Source: Microbacterium oryzae
GTDB taxonomy: Bacteria > Actinomycetota > Actinomycetes > Actinomycetales > Microbacteriaceae
DNA: 64,000 nt
Direction of reading: 5' to 3'
NCBI RefSeq assembly: GCF_030406385.1
Contig: NZ_JAUEPM010000002.1
Location: forward strand, 310,001 to 374,000
Positions 1-8,662 of this stretch are shown piece by piece; the stretch's first letter is position 1, and each line of letters opens with the position of its first letter. The translations under genes and the position numbers were made by a program. The notes beneath the pieces were generated by a model. The model saw only the letters and a program-made list of their open reading frames with translations, had not been told where the DNA came from and made no database searches.

Positions 1-234
1 CGACATCTCGCCGAGCGCGCGGATGATGAGGAAGATCACCGCGCCCACGACGAGGTACGCCAGCAGAACGGATGGCCCCGCCACGCCGATCGTGTCGGCC
101 GAGCCGTAGAAGAGGCCGGTTCCGATCGCCCCGCCGAGCGCGATCATCTGGATGTGGCGGCCCTGCAGGGCGCGCTTCATGCGCGGGGCGTCATCGCTCG
201 CGGACGCGGACGCGGGCATCCCTCGGGTCGTCAT
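1..234 (-). CDS. Amino acid permease (APC/AAT family), N-terminal part
   Basis: The gene runs off the left edge, so only the first 78 residues are visible. Translation of the minus strand gives a short Ser/Ala/Asp-rich cytoplasmic head (residues 1-18), then [20 protein letters not shown] and LFYGS, the first transmembrane helix with the GGAIGTGLF substrate-binding signature of amino acid:proton symporters. A second hydrophobic helix follows at about 54-75 and ends in RALGEMS, also typical of the family. The ATG at 234 has GAGGAT exactly 6 nt upstream and no separated Shine-Dalgarno, so it may be translated from a leaderless mRNA. Internal ATGs at residues 6 and 19 are weaker alternatives. It is divergent from the MFS gene. 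The exact substrate cannot be told from this part. Confidence 0.9.
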   Translation of the reverse strand, partial: MTTRGMPASASASDDAPRMKRALQGRHIQMIALGGAIGTGLFYGSADTIGVAGPSVLLAYLVVGAVIFLIIRALGEMS

Positions 235-333
235 CCCTCCATCCTCGCGGATGGCGCGGGCAGCGCCGCGCGACCACCTGCTCCGCGGACCTCTAACGTT
301 GTCCTCGACCCTGTCCCCGACGCCAAGGCTCCC

Positions 334-1548
334 GTGACCCCCGCCATCCGACAGCGCCGCAATGCGCTCTTCGTCATGTTCCTCCTGCCCGGCCTCGGCG
401 TCTCGTCGTGGGTGACGCGGACGCCGGACGTGCAGACGCTGCTGAGCGCGCGGATCGACCAGATGGGGTTCATCCTCTTCGGACTCTCGGTCGGCTCGAT
501 GATCGGGATCCTCTCGTCCGGCCCGCTCGTCGCGCGTCTCGGCACGCGGCCGGTCATCGCCGTCGGGACGCTCGCCAGTGCGGTCGGCGTCGCGGTGGTG
601 GGGCTCGGCGCCGCGCTCGGCATGGCTCAGGTCGTGGCCATGGGGCTCGCCCTGTTCGGCTTCGGGATGGGCTCCGGGGAGGTCGGTCTGAATGTCGAGG
701 GTGCGGAGGTCGAGCAGGCGCTGGGCCGCTCGGTCATGCCGCTCATGCACGGCTTCTTCAGCCTCGGGACGGTGGTGGGCGCGATCGCGGGAATGCTGCT
801 GACGGCGGCGGCCTTCCCGGTGGGGACGCACCTCGCTGTCGTCGGCGGGATCATCATCGCGGCACTGGCCCTGGCCATCCGGAACGTGCCGGCCGGCGTC
901 GGGCGCCGCGCCGTCGTGAGCGATCGCGCGCAGAAGGCGCCGCGGGCGGAGGAGGTCGCGCCGACACCGGTGTGGAAGGACCCGAACCTGCTGCTCGTGG
1001 GCGGGATCATCCTCGCGCTCGCGATGGCCGAGGGGACCGCCAACGACTGGCTGCCGCTCGTCATGGTGGAGGGGCACGGCTTCGACGCCGCCCTCGGGTC
1101 GGCCGTCTACGCGATCTTCGCCGCGTCGATGACCCTCGGACGCTTCGTCGGCGGCTGGTTCGTCGACCGGTTCGGCCGCGCCGCCGTGCTCGCGGCGAGC
1201 TCCCTCCTCGGTGCGCTCGGCCTGGCCGTCGTGATCTTCATCGACAGCCAGATCGCGGCCGCCGCCGCGGTCGTGCTGTGGGGGCTCGGGGCGTCCCTCG
1301 GGTTCCCCGTCGCGCTGTCGGCGGCAGGCGACTCCGGCGATGACACCGCCGCACGCGTGTCGTTCGCTGCGACGATCGGCTACATCGCATTCCTCGTCGG
1401 GCCGCCCGTGCTCGGGCTCCTCGGCGAGCAGTTCGGGCTGCGATCGGCGCTCATCGTCGTGATGGCGCTGGTGGCGGTGGCGATCTTCCTCGCACCGGGC
1501 GCGCGGACCCCGGCTGAGCGCGAGGCGAAGGCGGCGGCGCGGGGCTGA
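334..1548 (+). CDS. MFS transporter, YbjJ-like
   Basis: A major facilitator superfamily secondary transporter of 404 residues with about 12 hydrophobic helices in two halves, separated by a charged linker at about 185-215. The loop after helix 2 has RLGTRP (68-73) and the equivalent loop in the second half has DRFGR (278-282), the two MFS motif A positions. NVEGAEVE (120-127) resembles the helix 4-5 region of the YbjJ branch. I chose the GTG at 334 because the in-frame ATG at 154 lies inside the divergent permease gene and encodes an unlikely Arg/Pro-rich head. A TAACGT -10-like box sits at 294-299, and AAGG lies 5 nt before the GTG. The substrate is unknown. Confidence 0.85.
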   Translation: MTPAIRQRRNALFVMFLLPGLGVSSWVTRTPDVQTLLSARIDQMGFILFGLSVGSMIGILSSGPLVARLGTRPVIAVGTLASAVGVAVVGLGAALGMAQVVAMGLALFGFGMGSGEVGLNVEGAEVEQALGRSVMPLMHGFFSLGTVVGAIAGMLLTAAAFPVGTHLAVVGGIIIAALALAIRNVPAGVGRRAVVSDRAQKAPRAEEVAPTPVWKDPNLLLVGGIILALAMAEGTANDWLPLVMVEGHGFDAALGSAVYAIFAASMTLGRFVGGWFVDRFGRAAVLAASSLLGALGLAVVIFIDSQIAAAAAVVLWGLGASLGFPVALSAAGDSGDDTAARVSFAATIGYIAFLVGPPVLGLLGEQFGLRSALIVVMALVAVAIFLAPGARTPAEREAKAAARG

Positions 1549-1622
1549 CCGCGGTTCGCCCCGGTGCCGCGGTCGCGGGATACTGACGGACGGAGCGCCG
1601 TCGGCGCCGAGAGGGAGAGAAC

Positions 1623-2558
1623 ATGACGCACACCGCCGACATCTCGGGAACGCAGCACGTGCTGCGAGCCGGCGCATACGAAGCAGCCATCGCCAGCGTG
1701 GGCGCCACGCTCCGCCAGCTTCGCCACGAGGGCCGCGACCTCGTCGTGCCGTTCGCCGCCGACGAGGTGCGCCCCGCCTACCGCGGCACGACGCTCGCAC
1801 CCTGGCCGAACCGCGTGGTGGACGGGCGCTACACGTTCGACGGCGTCGAGTACCAGCTGGCGCTGACGGAGCCGTCGCGCGGGCACGCGCTGCACGGGCT
1901 CGTGGCCTGGGCCGGGTTCGCCGTCGTCGACGAGAGCGAGAGCCATGTGACGCTCGCCGCGACGATCGAGCCGCAGGAGGCCTACCCCTGGCGCGTCGCG
2001 GTGACGACGACGTTCGCGCTCGACGCGGACAATGGCCTCACTCAGACCGTGTCGGCGACGAACGCGAGTGCGACTCGGGCGCCGTTCGGCACCGGCCCGC
2101 ACCCGTACCTGGTGGCGGGGGAAGGCGCGGTCGACGACTGGACGCTCGCGCTGCGCGCCGATACCGTGCTCGGCGCGACCGAGGAGCGTCTCATCCCCAC
2201 CGAGCTCGCGCCCGTCACCGACGACGCTGAGCGCTTCGACTACCGCGAGGCGCGGCAGATCGGCGCGACCGAGATCGACCACGCGTACACCGGCCTCGCG
2301 CGCGACCACTCCGGTCTCGCGGCGGCCGAGGTGACGGATGGCCGGGGCCACGGGGTGCGGATGCTCTGGGACGAGCGCTGCCCGTGGGTGCAGGTGCACA
2401 CCGCCGACCTCCCGCACCGCGGCGCCGGCCATCGCGGGGGGCTCGCCGTCGAGCCGATGACGTGCCCGCCCGACGCCTTCAACTCGGGCACCGACCTCGT
2501 GCTGCTCGAGCCGGGCACGACCGCCGAGGTCGCGGCCTGGACCATCGCCGCGATCTGA
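1623..2558 (+). CDS. Aldose 1-epimerase family protein
   Basis: A cytoplasmic galactose mutarotase-like beta-sandwich protein of 311 residues, predicted to interconvert alpha and beta anomers of a free hexose. The catalytic set of the family can be seen: NRVVDGRY (63-70), the first His pair in HALHGL (88-92), the catalytic His in GPHPYL (H160), and the general-base Glu in AVEPMT (E277). The ATG at 1623 follows GAGGGAGAG at a good distance. It stands alone after the MFS gene, 74 bp downstream, and could be co-transcribed with it; that would suggest the MFS protein imports a sugar, but nothing else supports this. A strong hairpin terminator follows. Confidence 0.9.
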   Translation: MTHTADISGTQHVLRAGAYEAAIASVGATLRQLRHEGRDLVVPFAADEVRPAYRGTTLAPWPNRVVDGRYTFDGVEYQLALTEPSRGHALHGLVAWAGFAVVDESESHVTLAATIEPQEAYPWRVAVTTTFALDADNGLTQTVSATNASATRAPFGTGPHPYLVAGEGAVDDWTLALRADTVLGATEERLIPTELAPVTDDAERFDYREARQIGATEIDHAYTGLARDHSGLAAAEVTDGRGHGVRMLWDERCPWVQVHTADLPHRGAGHRGGLAVEPMTCPPDAFNSGTDLVLLEPGTTAEVAAWTIAAI

Positions 2559-2572
2559 CGCGGGACGCGACG

Positions 2573-2598
2573 ATGCCCCCTCCCGCGGGAGGGGGCAT
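2573..2598. terminator. Perfect 26-bp palindromic hairpin
   Basis: ATGCCCCCTCCCG is followed at once by its exact reverse complement. There is no T-run after it, which is common for actinobacterial terminators. It lies between the converging epimerase and the 49-residue minigene and could stop transcription from both sides. Confidence 0.8.
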
Positions 2599-2624
2599 CC
2601 AAGTCACTCACGAGGCTGCGCGCC

Positions 2625-2774
2625 TCAGACGTCGTCGCCCTCAGCCTGCGAGGGGTGCCCCGACTCCTCGGGGTCCGGCTCGACCGTGCTCATGTCGGGG
2701 TCGATGCCCTCGGCCTGCGAGGGGTGCGCGGTCTCCGGGTCGGAGGGTCGCTGCTGGTCGTCGGGAGTGCTCAT
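2625..2774 (-). CDS. 49-residue acidic peptide with two HPSQAEG motifs
   Basis: I recognise no family. The peptide starts MSTPDDQQRPSDPETAHPSQ, continues AEGIDPDMSTVEPDPEESG, and ends HPSQAEGDDV. It is hydrophilic, strongly acidic, without Cys or a signal peptide, and the second half repeats the first (a Pro/Asp/Glu stretch followed by HPSQAEG). The ATG at 2774 has AGAGAGG 6 nt upstream. The same seven-residue motif, in nearly the same codons, occurs in the next minigene at 2909-3013, so the two genes are related by duplication. No modification, export or protease gene lies nearby. It could be an intrinsically disordered stress peptide, a peptide with a processed or recognised tag, or the carrier of an RNA hairpin. 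Real expression is likely but unproven. Confidence 0.7.
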   Translation of the reverse strand: MSTPDDQQRPSDPETAHPSQAEGIDPDMSTVEPDPEESGHPSQAEGDDV

Positions 2775-2941
2775 GTCGTACCTCTCTTCGTCGGAAGGTC
2801 CCCAGTCTCGCCCGCCGAGCCGGAGTCGGGGAGGCCCTTGACAGCGCGACGCCCCCTCCGACAGTGGAGGGGGCGTCGCAGCGCTTCATCGCGTCGGAGC
2901 GGCGGGACTCAGAAGTCCTCGCCCTCGGCCTGCGAGGGGTG
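2637..2941 (-). repeat. Three copies of the hairpin DNA that encodes HPSQAEG
   Basis: The words at 2637-2657, 2706-2726 and 2921-2941 are 21 bp long. Copies two and three are identical and copy one differs at one base. Each holds CCCTCGGCCTGCGAGGG, a 6-bp inverted repeat with a 5-nt loop (one pair is changed in copy one). The coding strand therefore repeats both a peptide motif and a small RNA stem-loop. Confidence 0.8.
2846..2879 (-). terminator. Strong hairpin after the 34-residue minigene
   Basis: A 14-bp perfect stem (GCGACGCCCCCTCC and its complement) has a 6-nt loop at 2860-2865. It lies 29 nt downstream of the stop codon of the minus-strand minigene at 2909-3013, and before the start of the second minigene. 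The two minigenes therefore probably have separate transcripts. Confidence 0.8.
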
Positions 2942-3013
2942 GCGCTCGAACCACACCGGGGTGGCGATGAAGTCGAAGGCGTCGGTGTCGTGGTCGGCGA
3001 TGGAGGTGTTCAT
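2909..3013 (-). CDS. 34-residue peptide ending in HPSQAEGEDF
   Basis: I recognise no family. The peptide is MNTSIADHDTDAFDFIATPV followed by WFERHPSQAEGEDF. It has an acidic head, a short hydrophobic/aromatic middle (AFDFIATPVWF) and the same HPSQAEG motif as the neighbouring 49-residue peptide, here at the C terminus. AAGGAGAA, a near-ideal Shine-Dalgarno, lies 6 nt before the ATG at 3013, which decides this start against a longer upstream reading frame. Such a strong ribosome binding site and a strong terminator (2846-2879) argue for a truly translated gene. No neighbouring enzyme suggests a function. A ribosomally made modified peptide is possible but unsupported. Confidence 0.72.
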   Translation of the reverse strand: MNTSIADHDTDAFDFIATPVWFERHPSQAEGEDF

Positions 3014-3280
3014 GGCGTTCTCCTTGGGGTGATGTGAATCTCGGGAGCGGCGGAACCGCGTTGCATCCAGAATGCGGCGCGAGGGAAGAGTGCGGTGAGG
3101 GAGATCCGCGCGAAGATCACGCGTTCTTTCGGGAAACAGCAACGAATCGCGTCTCTTTCGAATGATGAGGGCCCCGGGAATGCGCTCTCCGGCCGATCGA
3201 GACTGCGCGCGCGCTCGCGCACGGCGTCTTCGCTCCGAGACCGCGTGCGGGACACGCTGTCTCGGAGCGACGGTGCAGAG

Positions 3281-4453
3281 TCAGCCGTCACAGCGGCGGA
3301 GGAGCGCCGCGATCGCCTGGCCGCCGCCGATGCACAGCGTCACGACCGCGTACTCGAGGTCGCGTCGCTGCAGATCGAGCGCGGCGCGCACGGTGAGGAT
3401 GGCGCCGGTCGCGCCCACCGGATGTCCGAGCGCGATCGCGCCGCCGTAGGGGTTCGTGCGGGCGGGGTCGAGCCCGCCGTCGCGAACGACGGCGACCGCC
3501 TGGGCGGCGAACGCCTCGTTCACCTCGAACAGGTCGACGTCGGAGGGACCGAGCCCCGTGCGATCCCAGAGCCGCTGCAGCGCGATGACGGGCGCGTAGC
3601 CCATGAACGCGGGGTCGATCCCCGCGGTCGTGACCGCCTCGATCGTCGCGAGCCCGGCGATTCCGCGAGCGCGGACATCCGATTCGCGCATGAGCACCGT
3701 CGCGGCGGCGCCGTCGTTGATGCCCGACGCGTTGCCGGCGGTGACCGTGCCGTCCTCCTGGAAGACCGGGCGCAGGCGGGCGAGGGCGTCGAGCGTCGTG
3801 TCCGGGCGCGGATGCTGGTCGACCGTCACGGAAGCGTCCCCGACGATCACCGGCGTGATCTCCTCGGCGAAGGCGGCGCGCGCGGCGTGGGTCGCCGCGC
3901 GGCGCTGGCTCTCGAGTGCGAACGCGTCCTGCTCCGCACGCGAGACGCCGTACCGCGCCGCGACGTTCTCGGCGGTCGTCCCCATGTGCCGGCCGCTGAA
4001 CGGGTCGCTGAGGATGGCGAGGGTCCCGTCCTGCAGGGAGCGGTCGCCGAAGCGCTTGTTGCCGCGCAGATCGTAGGAGAGGAAGGGGGTGCGCGACATG
4101 CTCTCGTCGCCGCCCGCGACCACGACGTCGACGTCGCCCCACAGCAGTTCCTGCGCGCCCGACCAGATGGCCTGGACTCCCGAGCCGCAGAGCCGGTTCA
4201 CGGTGAGCGCGGGCACGTGCGCCCCGAGCCCCGCCGCCAGCGCGACGCGACGCGCGTTGTACGCGTCGGGCCCGTACTGCGCGACGCAGCCCATGACGAC
4301 CTCGCCGACACCGGCGGAGTCCACGGCGGCCCGAGCGAGCGCCTCGCGCACCGCCACCGCGCCGAGCTCGTGCGCGTCGATGTCGCGGAAGACGCCCGCG
4401 AACGAGCCCACGGGCGTGCGAGCGCCCGACACGATCACGATCCGCTCGGCCAT
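3281..4453 (-). CDS. Acetyl-CoA C-acyltransferase (thiolase)
   Basis: A 390-residue degradative thiolase, the usual family length, which cleaves 3-ketoacyl-CoA to acetyl-CoA and a shortened acyl-CoA. All catalytic parts are visible: nucleophile Cys89 in RLCGSG, the GHPVGATGA histidine, the NEAFA loop, and the second cysteine in CIGGGQAIA near the C terminus. The ATG at 4453 follows GAGGAGG. It is the last gene of the minus-strand propionate cluster, 28 bp after prpC. With the SDR dehydrogenase at the other end it could release propionyl-CoA from 2-methylacetoacetyl-CoA (isoleucine breakdown) or from odd-chain acids, which prpC would then use. The substrate is inferred from context only. Confidence 0.9.
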   Translation of the reverse strand: MAERIVIVSGARTPVGSFAGVFRDIDAHELGAVAVREALARAAVDSAGVGEVVMGCVAQYGPDAYNARRVALAAGLGAHVPALTVNRLCGSGVQAIWSGAQELLWGDVDVVVAGGDESMSRTPFLSYDLRGNKRFGDRSLQDGTLAILSDPFSGRHMGTTAENVAARYGVSRAEQDAFALESQRRAATHAARAAFAEEITPVIVGDASVTVDQHPRPDTTLDALARLRPVFQEDGTVTAGNASGINDGAAATVLMRESDVRARGIAGLATIEAVTTAGIDPAFMGYAPVIALQRLWDRTGLGPSDVDLFEVNEAFAAQAVAVVRDGGLDPARTNPYGGAIALGHPVGATGAILTVRAALDLQRRDLEYAVVTLCIGGGQAIAALLRRCDG

Positions 4454-4481
4454 CCGAACCTCCTCGTCGCGGCCCGCTTCG

Positions 4482-5663
4482 TCAGGCCGACTCCTCCGGG
4501 CGCTCGGCGATCTCCCGGTCGGTCTCGTCGGGCACGTACCCCTCGACATGGCGCTCGTCCGGGCCGACGTACGCCGACAGCGGCCGGATGAGCGCGTTCG
4601 ACGCCGCTTGCTCCATGATGTGCGCGGTCCATCCCGTCACTCGCGCCGCGACGAACAGCGGCGTGAAGGTGAGCGTGTCGAAGCCGATGAGGCTGTACGC
4701 CGGGCCCGACGGGTAATCGAGGTTCGGGTAGATGCCCTTGCGTCTCACGAACTCGTCCTCGAGCGTCGTGTACAGCTCGAGCACGTCGGGCCGGTCGTAG
4801 TGCTCGGCGAGCGTCTCCAGCGCCGTGCGCATGGTCGGCACCCGCGAGTCGCCGCGCTTGTACACGCGGTGCCCGAAGCCCATGATCTTGCGCTTGGCGG
4901 TCAGGGCTTCATCGAGCCAGGCGGACACCCGCGAGGCATCGCCGATCTCCTCGAAGATGTCCAGCACCGCCTCGTTCGCGCCGCCGTGCAGCGGCCCCTT
5001 CAGCGCGCCGATCGCCGCGGTGACCGCCGAGTAGAGGTCGCTGAGCGTGGAGGTCACCACGCGCGCGGTGAACGTCGACGCGTTGAACGAGTGCTCCGCG
5101 TACAGGATCATCGACCGGTTGAAGGCGTCGACGACGACCGGGTCGAACTCCTCGCCGAAGGTCATCCACAGCAGGTTCGCCGCGTAGTCGAGGTCGTCGC
5201 GCGGCGCGACGGCCTCGAGGCCGCGCCGCCGCCGCTGGCCGTACGCGACGATGGCAGGGAGAGCGGCGAAGAGACGGATGGCCCGAGCCGCGTTCTCCTC
5301 GGGCGTTCCGCCCGCGTCGACCGCGCTCACGCCGCCCAGCTCCCGCGCGCCGAGTGCGCTGACGGCCGTCCGGACCTCGTCCATCGGGTGCCCGGAGGTC
5401 GGGAGCAGATCGATGACGGCCTTCACCTCGTCGGCGAGCGCGCGATGACGACGCTCCTCGGCGCGCAGCTCGGTCAGCTCGTCGGTGCTCGGCAGCTCGC
5501 CATGCCATAGCAGGTGCGCGACGGCTTCGAACGGCTGCATGGCCGCGAGCTCCTGCACCGGATAGCCGCGGTACAGCAGGCTGTTGCTCTCCGGGTCGAC
5601 CTTCGAGATCGCCGTCTCGTCGACGACGACCCCCACGAGCCCCTTCCGGATGTCCTCGGTCAT
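4482..5663 (-). CDS. prpC: 2-methylcitrate synthase / citrate synthase
   Basis: A 393-residue type I citrate synthase-fold enzyme that condenses propionyl-CoA with oxaloacetate to 2-methylcitrate, the first step of the methylcitrate cycle. Visible active-site elements are EHSFNAS (H191), GPLHGGANE (H226), GFGHRVYK (H265) and YPNLDYPSG (D316). I took the ATG at 5663, which has AAGGAG 5 nt upstream; the GTG 6 nt earlier overlaps that ribosome site. The ribosome site itself sits in the last codons of prpB, only 2 bp separate the two genes, and translation is probably coupled. The assignment to prpC rather than a housekeeping citrate synthase rests on the neighbouring prpB and prpD. Confidence 0.92.
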   Translation of the reverse strand: MTEDIRKGLVGVVVDETAISKVDPESNSLLYRGYPVQELAAMQPFEAVAHLLWHGELPSTDELTELRAEERRHRALADEVKAVIDLLPTSGHPMDEVRTAVSALGARELGGVSAVDAGGTPEENAARAIRLFAALPAIVAYGQRRRRGLEAVAPRDDLDYAANLLWMTFGEEFDPVVVDAFNRSMILYAEHSFNASTFTARVVTSTLSDLYSAVTAAIGALKGPLHGGANEAVLDIFEEIGDASRVSAWLDEALTAKRKIMGFGHRVYKRGDSRVPTMRTALETLAEHYDRPDVLELYTTLEDEFVRRKGIYPNLDYPSGPAYSLIGFDTLTFTPLFVAARVTGWTAHIMEQAASNALIRPLSAYVGPDERHVEGYVPDETDREIAERPEESA

Positions 5664-5665
5664 GC

Positions 5666-6568
5666 TCACTCCTTCGTGATCGTGAAGTCGTAGACGCCGG
5701 CGTCGAACCGGCTGTACCCCTGGTAGTCGATGAGGTCGTAGAGGTCGGCGCGATGCTGCATGGCGTCGAGCTGCGAGACGAGGTTCCCCTCGTCGGTCAG
5801 GGTGTCGAGCGCGCGCTCGGCCGCGCCCATGGCCATCCGCAGCAGCGAGACGGGCCAGATCACCATGCGGACGCCGGCGTCGCGGAGGGCGTCGACCGTG
5901 AACAGCTCGCTCTTGCCGAACTCCGTCATGTTCGCCAGCACCGGCACGTCGAGGGCTGCGGCGACGGCCGCGAACTCCGACAGATCGCGCATGGCCTCGG
6001 GGAAGATCGCGTCGGCGCCTGCGTCGACGAGCGCCCTCGCACGGTCGATCGCGGCATCGAGCCCGGCGACGGCGCGGATGTCCGTGCGCGCCATGATGAG
6101 GAAGTTCTCGTCACGACGCGCGTCGACCGCGGCCCGCACGCGCTTCAACGCGGTGGGCTCGTCGACGACCTCCTTGCCGTCGAGATGTCCGCAGCGCTTC
6201 GGGTTGACCTGGTCCTCGACGTGCATGCCGGCGAGGCCCGCGTCCTCGAGCGTCTGCACCGTGCGGGCGACGTTCATCGGCTCGCCGAACCCCGTGTCGG
6301 CGTCGACGATGGCCGGCAGCTCGGTCATCCGCGCGATCTGGCCCGCGCGCTGTGCGACCTCGGTGAGCGTCGTCAGGCCGATGTCGGGGAGCCCGAGGTC
6401 GGCGGAGAGGACGGCGCCGGAGATGTAGACCCCGTCGAAGCCCTTGCGCTCGATGAGGCGGGCCGACAGCGGATTGAACGCGCCGGGGAAGCGGAGGAGC
6501 TCGCCCGATGCGAGCCGCTCGCGGAAGAGGCGACGCTTCTCGTGCGCGGGGGTCGTGGCGTACAGCAT
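5666..6568 (-). CDS. prpB: Methylisocitrate lyase
   Basis: A 300-residue member of the isocitrate lyase/PEP mutase superfamily, the usual PrpB length. It splits 2-methylisocitrate to pyruvate and succinate, the last step of the methylcitrate cycle. The catalytic loop KRCGHLDGK carries Cys126, and the metal-binding DADTGFG lies at 89-95. The ATG at 6568 has CGGGAG upstream. It is followed 2 bp later by prpC. Upstream, 517 bp of inverted repeats (6569-7085) separate it from prpD, so the transcript from prpD must read through several large hairpins, or prpBC must have another promoter. Confidence 0.95.
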   Translation of the reverse strand: MLYATTPAHEKRRLFRERLASGELLRFPGAFNPLSARLIERKGFDGVYISGAVLSADLGLPDIGLTTLTEVAQRAGQIARMTELPAIVDADTGFGEPMNVARTVQTLEDAGLAGMHVEDQVNPKRCGHLDGKEVVDEPTALKRVRAAVDARRDENFLIMARTDIRAVAGLDAAIDRARALVDAGADAIFPEAMRDLSEFAAVAAALDVPVLANMTEFGKSELFTVDALRDAGVRMVIWPVSLLRMAMGAAERALDTLTDEGNLVSQLDAMQHRADLYDLIDYQGYSRFDAGVYDFTITKE

Positions 6569-6603
6569 CAGCGGCTCCCGGAGGTGTCGGAGGTCATGGG
6601 GTT

Positions 6604-7078
6604 CTCGGACGTCGAGCGAGGGAGCGCCCGCGTTCCCCCTCCGGACGTTGAGCGAGGGAGCGCCAGCGACCGAGACGAAACGCGGTGGGTCGTTGTCGAG
6701 GGCGGGTTGCGGCGTTTCGTCTCGCTTGGCTCGCTCAACGTCCGGGGTGGTTGCATCCCCGTCTCGGACGTTGAGCGAGGGAGCGCCAGCGACCGAGACG
6801 AAACGCGGTGGGTCGTTGTCGGGGGCGGGTTGCGTCGTTTCGTCTCGCTTCGCTCGCTCAACGTCCGGACGGAGGGTCCGGATTTCGTCTCGCTTCGCTC
6901 GCTCAACGTCCGGGGTGGTTGCATCCCCGTCTCGGACGTTGAGCGAGGGAGCGCCAGCGACCGAGACGAAACGCGGTGGGCCGTTGTCGAGGGCGGGTTG
7001 CGTCGTCTCGTCTCGCTTCCCTCGCTCAACGCCCGGGGCGGTTGCGTGCCCGTCTCGCTTCGCTCGTTCGACGTCCGA
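6604..7078. repeat. Cluster of inverted-repeat units (family 1) between prpD and prpB
   Basis: Three full units lie at about 6641-6745, 6764-6868 and 6932-7035. Each starts with GGACGTTGAGCGAGGGAGCG, runs through GAGACGAAACG, a loop of about 30 bp, then CGTTTCGTCTCGCTT and CGCTCGCTCAACGTCC, so the two ends are nearly complementary. Extra half units lie at 6604-6627, 6875-6913 and 7050-7078. Read as protein the repeats give the spurious SERSETK-type sequences often annotated in actinobacteria. There is no transposase and no coding gene here. Related halves lie at 35605-35635 and 38286-38561. Confidence 0.9.
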
Positions 7079-7085
7079 GGCGACA

Positions 7086-8612
7086 TCAGAACAGGCCCTT
7101 CGGGAGCGGGGTCGCGTCGAGCACGCCCTGGCGCGCCACGATCGAGAGCTCGCGCACCTCCGTCGCCGTCAGCGTGGGCAGCCGCTCGGCGAGGTCGAGG
7201 AAGCGGTCGATCTCCTCCGCCTCCAGCACGGGCTCGGCGAGGAGGCGGAACTTCGCGATGTAGTCCGGCCGGGTGAAGGGGCGCGCCCCGAGCGGGTGCG
7301 CGTCGGCGACGGCGATCTCGTCGACGACGGTGGTGCCGTCGGCCAGGGTGATCTCCACCCGGCCGCCGAACGCCTTCTCGTCCGGGTCCTCCGAGTGGTA
7401 GCGGCGCGTCCACTCGTCATCCAGCGCGGTGGTGACCTTCTGCCACAGCGCGACGGTGTCCGGGCGCGCGGCACGGTCAGGAGCGTAGGAATGCACGTGG
7501 TGCCAGCCGCCGTCCTGCAGCGCGACGGTGAAGATGTACGGGATCGAGTGGTCCAGCGTCTCGCGCGAGGCGGTGGGGTCGTACTTCTGCGGGTCGCCCG
7601 ACCCCGACCCGATCACGACGTGCGTGTGGTGCGACGTGTGCAGCACGATCGAGCGGACGTTCGCGGGGTCGCGCAGCTCCGGATGCGCAGCTCCCAGTCG
7701 GCGCGCGAGGTCGATCCACGCCTGTGCCTGGTATTCCGCGGAGTGCTCCTTCGTGTACGAGTCGAGGATCGCGCGCTTGGGCTCCCCGGGCGCGGGCAGC
7801 GGCACCTCGTACCGGCCCTCCGGGCCGTCGAGCAGCCAGGCGATGACGCCGTCTTCGCCCTCGTAGATCGGCGACGGCGACGTCTGCCCCCGCAGCGCAC
7901 GGTCGACGGCCTCGACCGCCATCTTCCCCGCGAACGCCGGCGCGTGCGCCTTCCACGTCGAGATCTCGCCCTTGCGCGACTGCCGCGTCGCGGTGGTCGT
8001 GTGCAGCGCCTGCGCGACGGCCTGGAAGATCACCTCCGGGGCCAGCCCGAGGAGCGTGCCGATGCCGGCCGCGGCGGACGGCCCGAGGTGCGCCACGTGG
8101 TCGATCTTGTGCCTGTGCAGGCTGATCGCCCGCACGAGATCCATCTGGATCTCGTACCCGGTCGCGATCCCGCGGACGAGGGCCGCGCCATCCGCCCCGA
8201 CGTGCTGCGCCACGGCGAGGATTGGCGGGATGTTGTCACCCGGATGCGAGTACTCCGCCGCGAGGAACGTGTCGTGGTAGTCCAGCTCGCGCACCGCCAC
8301 GCCATTCGCCCACGCCGCCCACTCCGGACTTGTGCGCGTCTCGAGCGGGCACCCGAACACCGTCGCCCCGGCGCCGCCGCGGGAGACGGGGTGGTCCAGC
8401 GCCTGCGCGCGCGCGGAGACGACCGGTCCGCGCGTGAGCGACGCCGCCGCCACTGCCGCGTTGTCGATGACCCGGTTGATGACCATGTCCACGACGTCGT
8501 GCTCCACCGCGACCGGGTCGGCGGCGACCTCCGCGATCTTCCACGCCAGCTGCGCTTCCCGGGGAAGCGGCTCATCGCTGCGATACGTGCGGACGGGGTG
8601 GACGACGGTCAT
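7086..8612 (-). CDS. prpD: 2-methylcitrate dehydratase (MmgE/PrpD family)
   Basis: A 508-residue PrpD-family dehydratase that removes water from 2-methylcitrate to give 2-methyl-cis-aconitate. Family features include the N-terminal helical domain with [20 protein letters not shown], the segment [13 protein letters not shown], and [19 protein letters not shown]. The length agrees with other PrpD proteins (about 480-510). The ATG at 8612 has GGAAGG upstream; a longer open frame continues upstream but overlaps the SDR gene. It follows the SDR gene by 50 bp on the same strand. No prpR-type regulator is seen nearby. The aconitase step needed after PrpD is not encoded here. Confidence 0.94.
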   Translation of the reverse strand: MTVVHPVRTYRSDEPLPREAQLAWKIAEVAADPVAVEHDVVDMVINRVIDNAAVAAASLTRGPVVSARAQALDHPVSRGGAGATVFGCPLETRTSPEWAAWANGVAVRELDYHDTFLAAEYSHPGDNIPPILAVAQHVGADGAALVRGIATGYEIQMDLVRAISLHRHKIDHVAHLGPSAAAGIGTLLGLAPEVIFQAVAQALHTTTATRQSRKGEISTWKAHAPAFAGKMAVEAVDRALRGQTSPSPIYEGEDGVIAWLLDGPEGRYEVPLPAPGEPKRAILDSYTKEHSAEYQAQAWIDLARRLGAAHPELRDPANVRSIVLHTSHHTHVVIGSGSGDPQKYDPTASRETLDHSIPYIFTVALQDGGWHHVHSYAPDRAARPDTVALWQKVTTALDDEWTRRYHSEDPDEKAFGGRVEITLADGTTVVDEIAVADAHPLGARPFTRPDYIAKFRLLAEPVLEAEEIDRFLDLAERLPTLTATEVRELSIVARQGVLDATPLPKGLF

Positions 8613-8662
8613 CGCGGGCCTTCCGAAGGGGGATGGGGATCTCGTCAGTGTAGGCACAGCCC

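Noticed and set aside
154..333. ATG start at 154 for the MFS transporter
   Set aside because: It would overlap the divergent permease gene by 81 bp and give an Arg/Pro-rich head before the first helix.
2625..3013. A RiPP (modified peptide) gene cluster around the HPSQAEG minigenes
   Set aside because: No modification enzyme, protease or exporter lies within several kb; neighbours are an epimerase and a thiolase. It remains only a possibility.
6604..7078. CRISPR-like repeat array
   Set aside because: The repeats are inverted, of mixed completeness and unequal spacing; there are no uniform spacers and no cas genes.
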